Shown: piece by piece, positions 5,596-5,974 of the stretch
Layout of the letters: each line of letters starts with the position of its first letter
Position numbering within the stretch: position 1 is the first letter of the stretch
NCBI GenBank assembly: GCA_017998095.1
Contig: JAGODU010000226.1
Location: 1-5,974, forward strand
Source: Prolixibacteraceae bacterium
GTDB taxonomy: Bacteria; Bacteroidota; Bacteroidia; Bacteroidales; Prolixibacteraceae
Length of the DNA stretch: 5,974 nt
Direction of reading: 5' to 3'
The notes under the pieces: model-generated
Database searches by the model: none
What the model was told of the DNA's origin: nothing
Seen by the model: only the letters and a program-made list of their open reading frames with translations
Made by a program: the position numbers and the translations under genes

Positions 5596-5601
5596 CTCCT
5601 T
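5596..5601 (-). promoter_or_regulatory. Ribosome binding site that decides the TTG start at 5588
   Basis: AAGGAG lies 7 bases upstream of the TTG at 5588 on the minus strand. Because the predicted promoter's -10 box is at 5631-5636, transcription starts near 5624, so any start at 5642 would be outside the mRNA. Confidence 0.7.
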
Positions 5602-5606
5602 GTTTT

Positions 5607-5679
5607 GAATACCGGCAAAATTTGACTGAGACTATATGACAAACATTAGCCAAGGTCAAAGAGAATAAAGAATACCGGC
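5607..5679. repeat. Pair of 10-bp direct repeats flanking the operon promoter
   Basis: GAATACCGGC occurs at 5607-5616 and again at 5670-5679, exactly 63 bases apart. One copy is upstream of the -35 box and the other is in the leader before the ribosome site. The spacing is about six helical turns, so a protein could bind both on one face of the DNA. Only 10 bases match and the flanks differ. Confidence 0.4.
5631..5659 (-). promoter_or_regulatory. Strong sigma70-type promoter of the hypothetical-gene operon
   Basis: On the minus strand TTGACC (5654-5659, 5 of 6) is followed by a 17-base spacer and TATAGT (5631-5636, 5 of 6). This is the best promoter match in the window. It gives a leader of about 36 bases to the TTG at 5588. 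Confidence 0.7.
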
Positions 5680-5777
5680 GCGCTCTGGAAAATATATCAG
5701 AAAACAGCATCGGAGTTGAATCTTGCCGCATCAAAAAACACCTCAAAATTCTGATTATTAACGATAATATATAGAAA

Positions 5778-5791
5778 TTATTAGGTAATAA
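5778..5791. promoter_or_regulatory. 14-bp palindrome upstream of the plus-strand gene (operator candidate)
   Basis: TTATTA GG TAATAA is a palindrome with perfect six-base arms, ending 27 bases before the ATG at 5819. A second, looser dyad (ATTAT, five bases, ATAAT) lies at 5754-5768. Both are A+T-only arms in an A+T-rich stretch, so they may be promoter elements or chance. No clear -35/-10 pair for the plus strand was found. Confidence 0.3.
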
Positions 5792-5818
5792 ACCACAAAC
5801 CAAAGGAGGACTTAAACA

Positions 5819-5974
5819 ATGGGAACAAAAGGAATTACAGCAATCGGAGGAGCCGTATTGGTCGCCATGGCTTTCGAGCCGACGACACTTTTCATGAAAC
5901 TCGCATACGGGCTTTTCGGAGCGGCAGCAGGATCAATTGTCGGCGAGACGATTGAAACGGAAGCGGTAAACGTG
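5819..5974 (+). CDS. Partial gene: hydrophobic Gly/Ala-rich protein, truncated by the window edge
   Basis: The first 52 codons are present and the frame is open to the end. AAAGGAGG lies 9 bases before the ATG, the strongest ribosome site in the window. The protein starts MGTKGITAIGGAVLVAMAFE, then has a second hydrophobic stretch with small residues, LAYGLFGAAAGSIVGE (28-43). The spacing of Gly/Ala suggests packed membrane helices of a small membrane protein, but with only the N-terminus available no family can be named. It is transcribed away from the secreted-protein operon. Its codons (GTC, GGC, GAG, ACG) are richer in G+C than those of the neighbouring genes. Confidence 0.75.
   Translation, partial: MGTKGITAIGGAVLVAMAFEPTTLFMKLAYGLFGAAAGSIVGETIETEAVNV

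Noticed and set aside
1..5974. CRISPR array, tRNA, rRNA, insertion sequence or integron attC array
   Set aside because: No regularly spaced repeats, no cloverleaf or rRNA signature, no transposase or integrase, and no paired terminal repeats were seen.

Overview
The window looks like the chromosome of a Gram-negative bacterium. Three things suggest a Deltaproteobacteria/Desulfobacterota-type host: an NtrC-like receiver domain of the kind common there, a canonical HU protein, and secreted CsgG-like proteins. This placement is an inference from protein style; there is no rRNA or other taxonomic marker. Almost everything lies on the minus strand. Only the last, incomplete gene is on the plus strand.

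Reading in the minus direction from the right, a divergent intergenic region (5589-5818) holds a strong sigma70-type promoter. It drives a probable operon of four or five genes of unknown function: a secreted cysteine-rich protein (4956-5588), a small two-helix membrane protein (4654-4914), a 66-residue protein whose ATG overlaps the previous stop (4457-4657), a 127-residue cytosolic protein (4053-4436) and perhaps a very basic 35-residue protein (3878-3985). Next is a self-contained hup gene for the HU nucleoid protein (3481-3756), with its own promoter and a convincing rho-independent terminator at 3412-3444. A gap of about 400 bases (3000-3411) follows with no supportable gene.

The left half carries a secreted CsgG-like protein (2454-2999) and then a tight three-gene unit behind its own promoter (2364-2391). 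That unit encodes a response regulator that stops after its receiver domain, the membrane-anchored N-terminal half of an MltG-like murein transglycosylase without its catalytic domain, and a 411-residue secreted protein. The last combines a FlgT-like N-terminal region (tentative), a CsgG-like middle and an Adhesin_E-like C-terminal domain. The CsgG-like regions of the 181- and 411-residue proteins are clearly related.

The most interesting part is 125-2999: two related periplasmic CsgG-like proteins on either side of two domain-truncated genes, one for signalling and one for a peptidoglycan enzyme. It could be a small envelope-related module, or a relic of rearrangement that captured two gene 5' ends; sequence alone does not decide. 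The CsgG-like genes are visibly richer in A+T than the regulator, MltG and HU genes, which suggests different histories. The plus-strand gene at the right edge has a near-perfect Shine-Dalgarno sequence and encodes a hydrophobic, Gly/Ala-rich protein that continues beyond the window.
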